Source: Candidatus Latescibacterota bacterium (lineage in GTDB: Bacteria > Latescibacterota > UBA2968 > UBA8231). From it: 40,672 nucleotides of DNA. How positions within the stretch are numbered: position 1 is the stretch's first letter; every line of letters begins with the position of its first letter. Location of the stretch: the NCBI GenBank assembly GCA_022827835.1, contig JAJEIO010000011.1, positions 1-40,672 on the forward strand, read 5' to 3'. The notes below the pieces were generated by a model, which saw only the letters and a program-made list of their open reading frames with translations, was not told the origin of the DNA and made no database searches. Shown here piece by piece: positions 16,801 through 23,962 of this stretch. The position numbers were made by a program, and so were the translations under genes.

Positions 16801-17007
16801 GTGCGGATAGCGACGCTGGCCGGCCGAGAAGTGAAGCGCTTTGAGCAGAATCTGCTCGGCGGACGCCGATTGGTGCAATGGGATGGGCGAGATGCCGGAG
16901 GGACCCTCGTGCCTCCGGGTCTGTACATTGTCCAGGTGCATGGACGAGCCGATCAGCAAGGGCTTGCCAGCGCCCGGCGCAGCCGCGTCGTCGGCGTCGC
17001 CTACTGA
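13882..17007 (+). CDS. A1: large exported modular protein with discoidin-like segment, five-copy YxxLP repeat and C-terminal FlgD-like domain
   Basis: I do not recognise this 1041-residue protein as a named family. It has a signal peptide (to about residue 32, ending AQAQT). A discoidin/F5-8C-like segment lies at about residues 135-200 (LVDGDPTTFWEPD, then WWVEISLGRTVPVERLRL). The core shared with A2 and A3 has VELRTRTGS near residue 550, WSEWSEAY near 597 and ITSPSLRRFVQIEA near 613. The end (about residue 940 on) is an FlgD-like Ig domain with NPFTPNGDGINDVA, QWDGRDAGGTLVPPGLYIV and the terminal GVAY. Five copies of a short Tyr-x-x-Leu-Pro repeat lie in two clusters. It is followed 53 bases later by B1. 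I infer a secreted or surface role with sugar- or protein-binding modules. Confidence 0.6.
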   Translation: MKTSRKVLVWFVAAGPILWFGGGLTLKPAQAQTAEGFDQRGNELVVDRLEHWQTWKMPNHLVRLDDSGTVQVRDFRSVYNLLDDRSFRRQVDISSDKPRVMNLDSTRSVDVKGNFKEDTAGNPVFDHFLRPGPSRAGSNLELAPNLVDGDPTTFWEPDLNDPIEDWWVEISLGRTVPVERLRLQYVDAELGDPFRRLLVFFEDAQFPLVEEDANFQFEVLEPLPGINEEQREIVIDATQTSGLLPPAGSGLVEKRLEQPRASLSWNGKLVETIRFQVTDTKGGRAEEISESEYLALPVEARGDIEYLSKSETGRGEPVDSTTYFELPADRRGEKRFFRRELPRLAEVDVWGWGDNVAFNMIEGGGRIIQQLPSGGGEQAFDGVLASFYQNNYWLEETPTENMMIADLGGTVWAKEFRVMSQGYFQSPSIRGYLLRGSAGERDSEGQLKFTRISSQEREINSSVGFFLELADILEPARQVRFFEFRALENDPGGTVTISRTPGIGEFMVFSAGPPAEVILTSGPLTVPEQSNLVSINWEAETPPGTSVELRTRTGSEVERQIKYYNSGGGEVTAKKHKTLAFFLRGPIDTVFVPTADWSEWSEAYVQPGAEITSPSLRRFVQIEARLKAEAGVDPPAIKSVRMEYTDPSVVGLAGEIWPQEVVPGRRDTFAVFVSAAVVERPNPSPGFDELRLRSEPALDMELIDAALGTEAEFAAGAPYRLYANRVEDGLASAAGDLLRVLSGRGDSLRVRFPEVLYQAMGNGSNIFYRRVEEGEEVPTSEGGTLLDQVAYSRLPEQQQGAIRYFQKLAGDDGESLEEVDEQTFADLAPEARGPVRFFRKATSLTGETAFDQRGDPLTAEAYDSLPRSRQGKVVGQTRLVRLRFAAEVFLHGTRLKLAGRNATIGLPFQLGGGGEVTSLTPGSGLVVSALGADDLVRDMEIQPNPFTPNGDGINDVATIGFSLFRVFEPRPVTVRIATLAGREVKRFEQNLLGGRRLVQWDGRDAGGTLVPPGLYIVQVHGRADQQGLASARRSRVVGVAY
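14746..14898 (+). repeat. YxxLP repeat, copies 1 and 2 within A1
   Basis: Residues 289-309 (SESEYLALPVEARG and onward) and 319-339 (DSTTYFELPADRRG, then KRFFRR) are two copies of a roughly 21-residue motif: acidic/Ser stretch, Tyr, two residues, Leu-Pro, three or four residues, Arg-Gly, then a hydrophobic/basic end. The tyrosines are 30 residues apart. Codons differ between copies, so selection is on the protein. Confidence 0.6.
16240..16509 (+). repeat. YxxLP repeat, copies 3 to 5 within A1
   Basis: Three further copies occur at residues 787-807 (DQVAYSRLPEQQQG, then IRYFQK), 820-840 (DEQTFADLAPEARG, then VRFFRK) and 858-876 (TAEAYDSLPRSRQG). Their anchor aromatics are 33 and 38 residues apart. 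Copy 4 has Phe for Tyr and Leu-Ala for Leu-Pro. A2 carries one similar element (KEYMALPVRG, near 22855-22884). Confidence 0.6.
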
Positions 17008-17060
17008 ACTCGAGCTTCAATGGCACTTGACGCCAGCAGGCAACTCCAGGGAGGGTACTC

Positions 17061-19727
17061 GTGAGAAGCGGATATCTAGCCGCTTGGGCCGTATTGAGCG
17101 CACTTGTTTTCCAGATTGGCAGCAGCGCCGCCCGGGACGACTACGGTGCGCGCATTGGGGAGTCGCTCGGAGCGCCTTTACCAGGGCGGACCCAAGGCCC
17201 GATCGTCTTAGTCAACGCCGTAGATCCCGCCCTCCGGCGCTGGTATGTCAACCAAGAGTTGTTCCGCGAGTACCAATGGCAGCAGTGGGAATATACCAAC
17301 TACGCCAGATCCTTGTACCAGCGCTACGTAGATATCCGCCTCGAAGGAGACTCCTTTTACGACATCTACGGGAATTTCGTGACTCGTGGCTTTCTCATAT
17401 ACAACAATGCCCAAGACCGCCCAGCCCAGTTCGGGAATACGCTGTTCAAATCGACTCGCTTTGATAACTGGTTCTCAAATGTCGTCATCGCCCAAGACAA
17501 GAAAGGGCAGTACGGTTATGCGCTGACAGTGAGCAGCGAGCTGAACACGACCCTCACACCGCTGACTTTTCGCAAGCCGACCTTCGACGGGGTGCAGTTC
17601 GACATTGCCACGGATCGAGTCGAGGGCACGGTATTGTACTCGCGCATTAGCAACCCCGGTGGCGAATCAACCGCCGACCTAGAGCTGCAACGCACCAACA
17701 ACACTATCTTGGTCGGCGGACGCCTACAGGGCCAACTGACGGACTTCGCCATACTGGGGCTGACCATGATCAACGCCCACCAGTCGAACACCTTGAGCGA
17801 CGAGTTGGCGGGCAATCCATTCAAGGGCGGGCTGACGATTGATCAGAATCAGACGATTGACTTTGTCGAGGTGGTGCTGCGCGACGATTCCCCAGGGGAT
17901 GGGATGGGCGGAGCCGCGTTCTTTGAATCTGGCTCTGACGTGGTCATCACCTATACGAACGGAACCGTAGATCGGGGGACGGACATCGGCTTTGGCCCGG
18001 CGATCTCTGGAGGATTTCAGCGCGCTGGGTTCCTCGCCGCGGATGGGACGGAGGAAATCAGACTGAAATACGATTTCGACAATCCCCGTTTTACGGCGAA
18101 CGCGAGCGCCCCCAAGGACTCGATCATGCAGGTGGAATTCGAGTTGGTGGTGGGCAACGACTACCAGATTTGGGCTACTTCAAACAGACAGATCAATCGG
18201 CAAGGCCAGACCGTGCTGCTGCTGATAGAACGAGCCGCCGGGAACGTACAGGACGTGTCAAATATCCGCACTGTGGGCTTTGAATACGGCCTACCTACGG
18301 CCACCCATATCATGGGAGCAACCTTCGAATTGCTCGATGTGCACGGCTTCAACTTCTACGGCGAGGCCGACCTCAACTGGAACTACCGGAAATTCCCCAA
18401 TCAGAACCTAGCGAGGCACAGCACGAGTTCGGGGACTGCTGGAGAGCCGTACCGGCCCGCTTGGTTCATCAACGCCTGGAAGCGGGCCGGGCCTGTCTCC
18501 TTGTTCGCGGAGGCCTTCGGGATGGACCCGCATTACAACACCACGACATTTGTGACCGCTGGCAATGGCCAAATTGACTACGAGAGTCCGCGCCGTGGTC
18601 TAGTGGAATTCGTCGATGACAACGACGATCACGACCGCTACCCCGACAACGTCCGCTTCGACTTCCTGCCCGGCGACGACCGCGTTTTCCCCGGTTGGGA
18701 CCAGAACAACGACTTCATCCCCGATTTCAACCAGAATGACAACGCGGTCCGCGCCAATCGCCGACCCGATTACGACGAGCCATTCCTGCGCTTTGACGTC
18801 GATAGGCCGGAATTCCTGTTTGGTGTTGACATGAACAACAATTTCTGGGTGGACCAGTTCGAAAACGACGATCAGCCGGACTATCCGTACCGCAAGGACC
18901 ACAGAGGGTTCAACGTATATGCCGCGTATGATTTGACGCCCGAAGTGCAGGTGGCAGGGGGCGCGATGCGCGAGCATCAGATGTCGTCGGACCAGAAGAA
19001 TGAGCAATACTACGCGCTCGTGAAAATGGACGGCAGTTCGGCGCGCTGGGGTGATTTTAAACTGTTCGAGATGTCGAAGCGAGTCGAGGACGACATCCCA
19101 GATCGCCTGCTTCAATGGCTGCCCAGCCAGTCCATCGACGGGGGCACCTTGACGCAGGTGGAAGATCCCATGCTTGCGCGCGACACTTGGGTGAATCACC
19201 TCTTCGTCGGGCACAAGGTAAATATCGGCCGGACGAAAGTCGAGACACGGATGAATTACACGCTGTTTCACCAGCTCATGGACGAGCGCACGCGCGCAGA
19301 ACTCGACCTGCGCAAAAGCGACTTCTTCTTTGGGGCGATCAACAAAGTCAAGCACCGCCGTCAAATAGGCGTTTTGACTATCGAGCCACGCTGGAAGAGC
19401 GAGTTCCTCAAACAGACGCGCGGCTTGTTTGGCGAAGAGAAGCGCGAACAGCTAAGAGAGTTGTTCAGCGTCATTGTAGAAATGGACTTCCTGACCGACA
19501 GTACGCTGCAAGGGGGTCTAGAGTACCTCTGGAACGAGGATTTCGCGGACGATGCCAACGACTTCAGGTCTGTGTCGCTGGGGCTGCAGTTGACCAACCG
19601 ATCCACGTATTTGGGGTATAAAATCGTGGCCTTGGCCGGGATGCGGTTGCGGACTAGGGACTTCGAATTATCAGACGCCGTCACGACCAACACGACTTTC
19701 GTAAGCGTGTTCGCAGGTCTGAACTAG
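17061..19727 (+). CDS. B1: large exported protein with Asp/Asn-rich calcium-site-like middle, paralogue of B2
   Basis: This 888-residue protein has no family I can name. It starts at a GTG with GGAGGG five bases upstream (about 17050-17055). A signal peptide covers residues 1-25. The N-terminal domain opens with DPALRRWYVNQELFREYQW and continues to residue 500 with a strand-rich region. At about residues 519-618 (18613-18912) there is a dense Asp/Asn run, including DNDDHDRYPDN, WDQNNDFIPDFNQNDN and MNNNFWVDQFENDD, that resembles thrombospondin type 3 or EF-loop calcium sites. The last 270 residues alternate like an outer-membrane barrel and end FVSVFAGLN. Clear similarity to B2 runs from end to end in the same order. 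It is sandwiched between A1 and the GT-C-like gene. An outer-membrane location is inferred. Confidence 0.6.
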   Translation: MRSGYLAAWAVLSALVFQIGSSAARDDYGARIGESLGAPLPGRTQGPIVLVNAVDPALRRWYVNQELFREYQWQQWEYTNYARSLYQRYVDIRLEGDSFYDIYGNFVTRGFLIYNNAQDRPAQFGNTLFKSTRFDNWFSNVVIAQDKKGQYGYALTVSSELNTTLTPLTFRKPTFDGVQFDIATDRVEGTVLYSRISNPGGESTADLELQRTNNTILVGGRLQGQLTDFAILGLTMINAHQSNTLSDELAGNPFKGGLTIDQNQTIDFVEVVLRDDSPGDGMGGAAFFESGSDVVITYTNGTVDRGTDIGFGPAISGGFQRAGFLAADGTEEIRLKYDFDNPRFTANASAPKDSIMQVEFELVVGNDYQIWATSNRQINRQGQTVLLLIERAAGNVQDVSNIRTVGFEYGLPTATHIMGATFELLDVHGFNFYGEADLNWNYRKFPNQNLARHSTSSGTAGEPYRPAWFINAWKRAGPVSLFAEAFGMDPHYNTTTFVTAGNGQIDYESPRRGLVEFVDDNDDHDRYPDNVRFDFLPGDDRVFPGWDQNNDFIPDFNQNDNAVRANRRPDYDEPFLRFDVDRPEFLFGVDMNNNFWVDQFENDDQPDYPYRKDHRGFNVYAAYDLTPEVQVAGGAMREHQMSSDQKNEQYYALVKMDGSSARWGDFKLFEMSKRVEDDIPDRLLQWLPSQSIDGGTLTQVEDPMLARDTWVNHLFVGHKVNIGRTKVETRMNYTLFHQLMDERTRAELDLRKSDFFFGAINKVKHRRQIGVLTIEPRWKSEFLKQTRGLFGEEKREQLRELFSVIVEMDFLTDSTLQGGLEYLWNEDFADDANDFRSVSLGLQLTNRSTYLGYKIVALAGMRLRTRDFELSDAVTTNTTFVSVFAGLN

Positions 19728-19734
19728 ATGGGCC

Positions 19735-21732
19735 GTGGAAAGCAAAGAAATGCGTTTGGGCCGTGTAAGGATGAAGGGAGCGAATGCTTGGGAGTGGGCA
19801 GGGCTGTTGGCGGCCGGTATTGCCGTGCGGCTCGCGCACGTATGGCAGTGGGAGCAGAGCGCTTTTGGAGAAGTGGCAGTAGGAGCTGCGGCGCATTACG
19901 CGGGCGGGTTGGGAGATGGAGGGTGGTATTCTCGATTCTACGCGGCGCTGTGCGCAGTCGCGCTGCAGGAGGAGACGGGATTGTGGGTACTGCGCGTGAT
20001 TCAGGTCGGGATAGGGGGGCTCGCCTGCGTGCTAGTGTGGTCAATCGGCAGACAGCTATTCTCGCCAGCGGTGGGCCGATGGGCGGGTATTGCGGCCGTG
20101 CTGTACGGTCCGGCGATCTACTACGGGGGCGAGATAACGCCGACCGTGTTGGCCGCTTTTTCGGGCCTGTTGCTCCTGTGGGGGTTGGTGGGATCGGCTG
20201 GTATGGGGCCGTTGAGGGCCGGGGTTATGGGGGCAGTGGGCGGCGTGACTGCACTAGTCGATTTCCGGGCGCTATTCGCCGTCGGCGTGGCATCTGTATG
20301 GGTGGCACAGGGAAGCGGGGGCCGGAGGGCGGCGTGGTGGTTTTTTGCGGGAGCAGCTCTGGTACTGGTTCTGGGAGGGGCGGTATGGGGCTGGGGGGGG
20401 CTAGTACCCTTGGTCAGTGGTTTAGGACTGAAGGAAATGGCAACGCGGGCGTATTTGTTTTGGCATGGTGCCGAGGTCTTGGGCGATATAGACCCCTATC
20501 GCGCCGCTGCGCCTTCGTGGATGTTGGCTCCGCTCATGTGGCGAGCCTTGTTGGGATTTCCCTTTGGGCTGGTAGGGCCGCTGGCGCTAGTGGGATTTCT
20601 CGTCGCAGTCCGCGGGGAGGGGATGGATCGGTATCGCGCGCTGCCACTGTTGTTTGCCGGCGCTTGGATGCTGGGATCGCTCTTGGAAGAGGCGTCCGGT
20701 CGCTCGCGGCTGAGTGCGGCCTTGTTCTTGCTTCCGGGGGCGCTGGCGGCGATTCCTCTGTTGCTGGAAAAAAGACAGCGCATTGGGGGCATCGCCTTGG
20801 CTCTGGTTCTATTGGCGGCAAATTTTCCTATCGCAGCCGCAGCCGGGGCTCAGAGTTCGCACGACACCTGGGCGGGTTACGCCTACCGAGAGTTGGACAT
20901 GAAAGCCAATTCCATTGCTGCTTATGAGCGGGCCATCAAGGCCGAAGATGCTGGGATTCGACCGTACGCGGAACTGGCGAGAATCTACTTCGACACCGGC
21001 GCGTACGAACACGCCGCGGAAATCTACCACTCGCTGGTGCAGCGGTATGCCGTCAACAGGGACACCTGGACCGCGCTGGCAGAGTCGTATTTAAGGGCAG
21101 GGCGGGCGGAGGAAGCAACGGCGATCTACGCCGATCTGGCGGCACAAGAGAACGAGCCTTCTCTCGCGGGGAGATTGGGCGACGCCCGTGCGGCTCAAGG
21201 GGCGCTTGAGGACGCCATTGCAGCCTACCAAACGGTCGTGGCGGTCTGGCCCGATAGCCATCGCGTGCGCTTCCAGCTAGCCCGCACTTGGGAGCAGCAG
21301 TCCGCGCTGGACTCCGCAGCAGTCCACTATGGAATCATAGTCGGGCTAGCGGAGTGGGAGGGCCTTGTGGGGTGGCGGCTAGCTCAAGTATTGGGCCGCA
21401 TGGAAAAAGATAACTTGGGGCGGATCGAGAAGCTGTTGCGCGACGTACTGGCAGATCACCCCGATTCGGCCCCGGCTCTATTGTGTATAGCAGGCTTACT
21501 GCACAGAACCGGCCGCAACGAAGAAGCCCTAATGCACTTGCAGAGGATCGCGGCAATGCATCCAGACGAGCACCGCGCCTACGGATTGATGGAAAGCGTT
21601 TACCGAGCTATGGGGCGACCCGAGGAAGCGGCCCAAGCCGCCGAGCTATACCGGGAGAAGCGGTTGCGCCAGCGGGCCGATCGCCGGGTCTTGGGAAATC
21701 TGGAAGCACTACTCCAAGGGGGCACCCCGTAG
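19735..21732 (+). CDS. Membrane protein with GT-C (ArnT/PMT-like) N-terminus and TPR C-terminus
   Basis: This 665-residue protein has about eight to ten hydrophobic helices in residues 15-380 and about eight tetratricopeptide repeats from residue 385 to the end. The segment from RVIQVGIGGLACVLVWSIGR to AAVLYGPAIYYGGE is typical of family-39-like GT-C glycosyltransferases, which move sugars from polyprenyl phosphate in the periplasm. The first periplasmic loop, which normally carries an acidic catalytic pair (as in LLDE-type motifs) and a conserved Pro-Leu-Tyr segment, is shortened here and I cannot find the catalytic Asp. It may therefore be an inactive scaffold. The start is uncertain: GTG 19735, ATG 19750 and ATG 19771 are all in frame. 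It begins eight bases after B1 and belongs to the same operon. Confidence 0.65.
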   Translation: MESKEMRLGRVRMKGANAWEWAGLLAAGIAVRLAHVWQWEQSAFGEVAVGAAAHYAGGLGDGGWYSRFYAALCAVALQEETGLWVLRVIQVGIGGLACVLVWSIGRQLFSPAVGRWAGIAAVLYGPAIYYGGEITPTVLAAFSGLLLLWGLVGSAGMGPLRAGVMGAVGGVTALVDFRALFAVGVASVWVAQGSGGRRAAWWFFAGAALVLVLGGAVWGWGGLVPLVSGLGLKEMATRAYLFWHGAEVLGDIDPYRAAAPSWMLAPLMWRALLGFPFGLVGPLALVGFLVAVRGEGMDRYRALPLLFAGAWMLGSLLEEASGRSRLSAALFLLPGALAAIPLLLEKRQRIGGIALALVLLAANFPIAAAAGAQSSHDTWAGYAYRELDMKANSIAAYERAIKAEDAGIRPYAELARIYFDTGAYEHAAEIYHSLVQRYAVNRDTWTALAESYLRAGRAEEATAIYADLAAQENEPSLAGRLGDARAAQGALEDAIAAYQTVVAVWPDSHRVRFQLARTWEQQSALDSAAVHYGIIVGLAEWEGLVGWRLAQVLGRMEKDNLGRIEKLLRDVLADHPDSAPALLCIAGLLHRTGRNEEALMHLQRIAAMHPDEHRAYGLMESVYRAMGRPEEAAQAAELYREKRLRQRADRRVLGNLEALLQGGTP

Positions 21733-21851
21733 CCGGGAGAGAGAATATGACCCTGTTCGACTATGCCGCGCGAATTTCCCCAGCTATCCGTCACCAGCAT
21801 TGGCGACGCACCGCCCAATTGGGGAGTTGTCCGGCGGCGCAAGGCACTAGA

Positions 21852-23939
21852 ATGCGAGCGCTGGCACCGTGGATCTATTTAGCGCTTGTGGCGATGAGCC
21901 TAGTGCTGAGCGGACCGCAGGCGCTCCATGCGGTCGAGAGGCTGACGCTCGGCAAAGACGGAGAAATCGACTGGCTGGAGGGGGCGTCGAGCGGAGCAGA
22001 CGTGGAGACGATCATCCCCGAGCACCGCACGTTTCTCGACCCCAATGTCACCGAGGTCGGGATCGCACCGTCGAACCTGATCGAATTTGAGAACGGGGAT
22101 CACCCCGAGGCCATTCTGCCTCGGCAGGTCAGAGAGGGAACCAACGTCGCCAGCCAAGTCTTCGATTTCGGGGGTTCGATCACCGCGCCATCAATAGCAG
22201 ACATTGAGGGCGAGGAAAAGAGGAAGGTCCTCGAGAGTCTCATCACTGAGGACCCGACCGGGCTGGCTTTGGCGCGCAAGGACAACAACGCCCTCGGAAC
22301 CATCGTCAACATCGACCTCGGAACCCGCATAGGCGTCCGCAGCATCCGCTTCTTCCCCCGCAACACGGTGTTTCCCAACCCCACAGCGCCGTTCCAGTCG
22401 GACTTTCTCCGGAAATTCAGGATCCGGGTAAACGATGGTCTCGACCTAACCGACGCCGGCAATCCAATCTGGGAGGAATTTCTGGTCGAAAACGATAACA
22501 TTGATCCAGTGACCACAATTCCACTAAATCCGCCCCGTCTGCTGAGGTTCGTGCGGCTAGAAGCGATTTCGGGTATATCCTTCGAGCTAGAGAAGATACA
22601 GATCTTCGGAGAGGGATTCCTTCCCACCGCCAGATATATCTCGCCCATCATCGACATGCAGGCCGGCACCAATTGGGGACAACTCCGCTGGGATCAGGTC
22701 GCAATCGGCAATGAGGAGGCTGCGAGGGTGGAGATTCGCACCCGGACCGGCAGCGACATCACGCCCTTTGCATACACCCGCAAACAGGTGGGCAGAAGGG
22801 ACGCCGAGGAAATCGCGACCTCCCTTGCGAATTCCCCCGAACCGCTGACGCGGAAGGAATACATGGCCTTACCGGTCCGGGGCGTTGTGGGAAAAGACGA
22901 GTTTGAGCGCGGATCTGTGCGCGACGATGTAGAAAACTGGAGCCCGTGGTCGGCACCATACGACCCTGTGGTGGGCACCGGCGAGGAAGGTACGGACATC
23001 ACCTCGCCAGGCCCACGACAGTACGTCCAAATCCGCGCGGACTTCATCAGCGAGGACCTGAACTCCGCGGTAGTGCTTGAGAACCTATCCTTCACCTTCA
23101 CCTCACCTCCACTGGCTAGGGAGGTGGTGGGCGAGGTATTCCCCCGCGAGGTGGCGGGAGCAACGGACGTGCCTTTTGTCTTTGCGGTGCGCACGGAAAT
23201 GGAAGCTGGACTACAAGGATTCGACGCAATTGAGGTACGGTCGGACCAGCCGATCAAGAGCGTTCAGGGAATCGAGATTCTTGACGGCGACCAGAACCGC
23301 ATTCTCGAACGGAATTTCGCAGTCCAAGATGCGCCGACAGAGGAAGAGGATGCAGCTATCCAAGAGTTGGATGAGAGGCGCTTTGTGGTGCGCTTTCCCC
23401 AAGTGCGCGAGAGCGGCACCGTCGTCATGGTGCGATTCGTGGGCAGGATGCTCTCTTTCAGCAATACTTTCAAGGGACGAGTGCTGCTAGTTGAAGAGGA
23501 AGCGTTCCAGGACGTGCTTTCGGGCAACGCGGCCTATCTCGGCGACGACGACGCACCAGGGCGCTCCAGTGTCACTGTCCTGAGTCCACAGCTTACCACA
23601 GGGCGGCTGGTGCGCAATCTCGAGGTCAACCCCGTGGTTAGCCCCAACGGGGATGGAATTTGGGATCGGGCGTCAATCAGTTTTGAAGTAGTGACTATCG
23701 TGGGCCAAGCCGGGATCAATGCCGCCGTATTCGACCTGTCGGGTCGGCGCGTGAGACAGCTCCTAGCTCGCTTAGGAACGAATGGCCTGTACGATCCGCA
23801 GCGTTTCGGCGACCTAGCCTGGGATGGCCGGGACGAGTTGGGGCAGCTAGTAGCACCCGGCGTGTACGTGGTCCGAGTCGAAGTTCAGGCCGATGCGCGT
23901 CGCACTGGCGCGGCCCGAGCGATCGGAGTCGCATATTGA
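21852..23939 (+). CDS. A2: exported modular protein with C-terminal FlgD-like domain, paralogue of A1 and A3
   Basis: From the ATG at 21852 this encodes 695 residues with a clean signal peptide (ending ALHAVE). An in-frame ATG at 21747 with GGAG upstream would add 35 residues before it. Modules in order: a discoidin-like segment (IVNIDLGTRIGVRSIRFFPR, about residue 150); VEIRTRTGSD at about residue 294; one YxxLP element (KEYMALPVRG); WSPWSAPYD near 363; ITSPGPRQYVQIRADF near 382; and VVGEVFPREV. The FlgD-like ending follows (PVVSPNGDGIWDRA, then DLAWDGRDELGQLVAPGVYV) and the protein closes with GVAY, exactly as A1 does. It is shorter than A1 and lacks the two repeat clusters. The function is unknown; I infer a secreted or surface-displayed protein. 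Confidence 0.6.
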   Translation: MRALAPWIYLALVAMSLVLSGPQALHAVERLTLGKDGEIDWLEGASSGADVETIIPEHRTFLDPNVTEVGIAPSNLIEFENGDHPEAILPRQVREGTNVASQVFDFGGSITAPSIADIEGEEKRKVLESLITEDPTGLALARKDNNALGTIVNIDLGTRIGVRSIRFFPRNTVFPNPTAPFQSDFLRKFRIRVNDGLDLTDAGNPIWEEFLVENDNIDPVTTIPLNPPRLLRFVRLEAISGISFELEKIQIFGEGFLPTARYISPIIDMQAGTNWGQLRWDQVAIGNEEAARVEIRTRTGSDITPFAYTRKQVGRRDAEEIATSLANSPEPLTRKEYMALPVRGVVGKDEFERGSVRDDVENWSPWSAPYDPVVGTGEEGTDITSPGPRQYVQIRADFISEDLNSAVVLENLSFTFTSPPLAREVVGEVFPREVAGATDVPFVFAVRTEMEAGLQGFDAIEVRSDQPIKSVQGIEILDGDQNRILERNFAVQDAPTEEEDAAIQELDERRFVVRFPQVRESGTVVMVRFVGRMLSFSNTFKGRVLLVEEEAFQDVLSGNAAYLGDDDAPGRSSVTVLSPQLTTGRLVRNLEVNPVVSPNGDGIWDRASISFEVVTIVGQAGINAAVFDLSGRRVRQLLARLGTNGLYDPQRFGDLAWDGRDELGQLVAPGVYVVRVEVQADARRTGAARAIGVAY

Positions 23940-23962
23940 CCATCTGGCGCAAGGAGCTGGGC

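Noticed and set aside
18600..19364. Antisense frame of 254 residues in B1
   Set aside because: It lies opposite the Asp-rich part of B1. Its Val-rich content simply mirrors GAC/GAT codons (GTC/ATC on the other strand).
19728..20927. A 399-residue plus-strand frame starting right after B1
   Set aside because: It is extremely Gly/Arg-rich and lacks domains. The overlapping frame from 19735 encodes clear membrane helices and TPRs, so this is a shadow.
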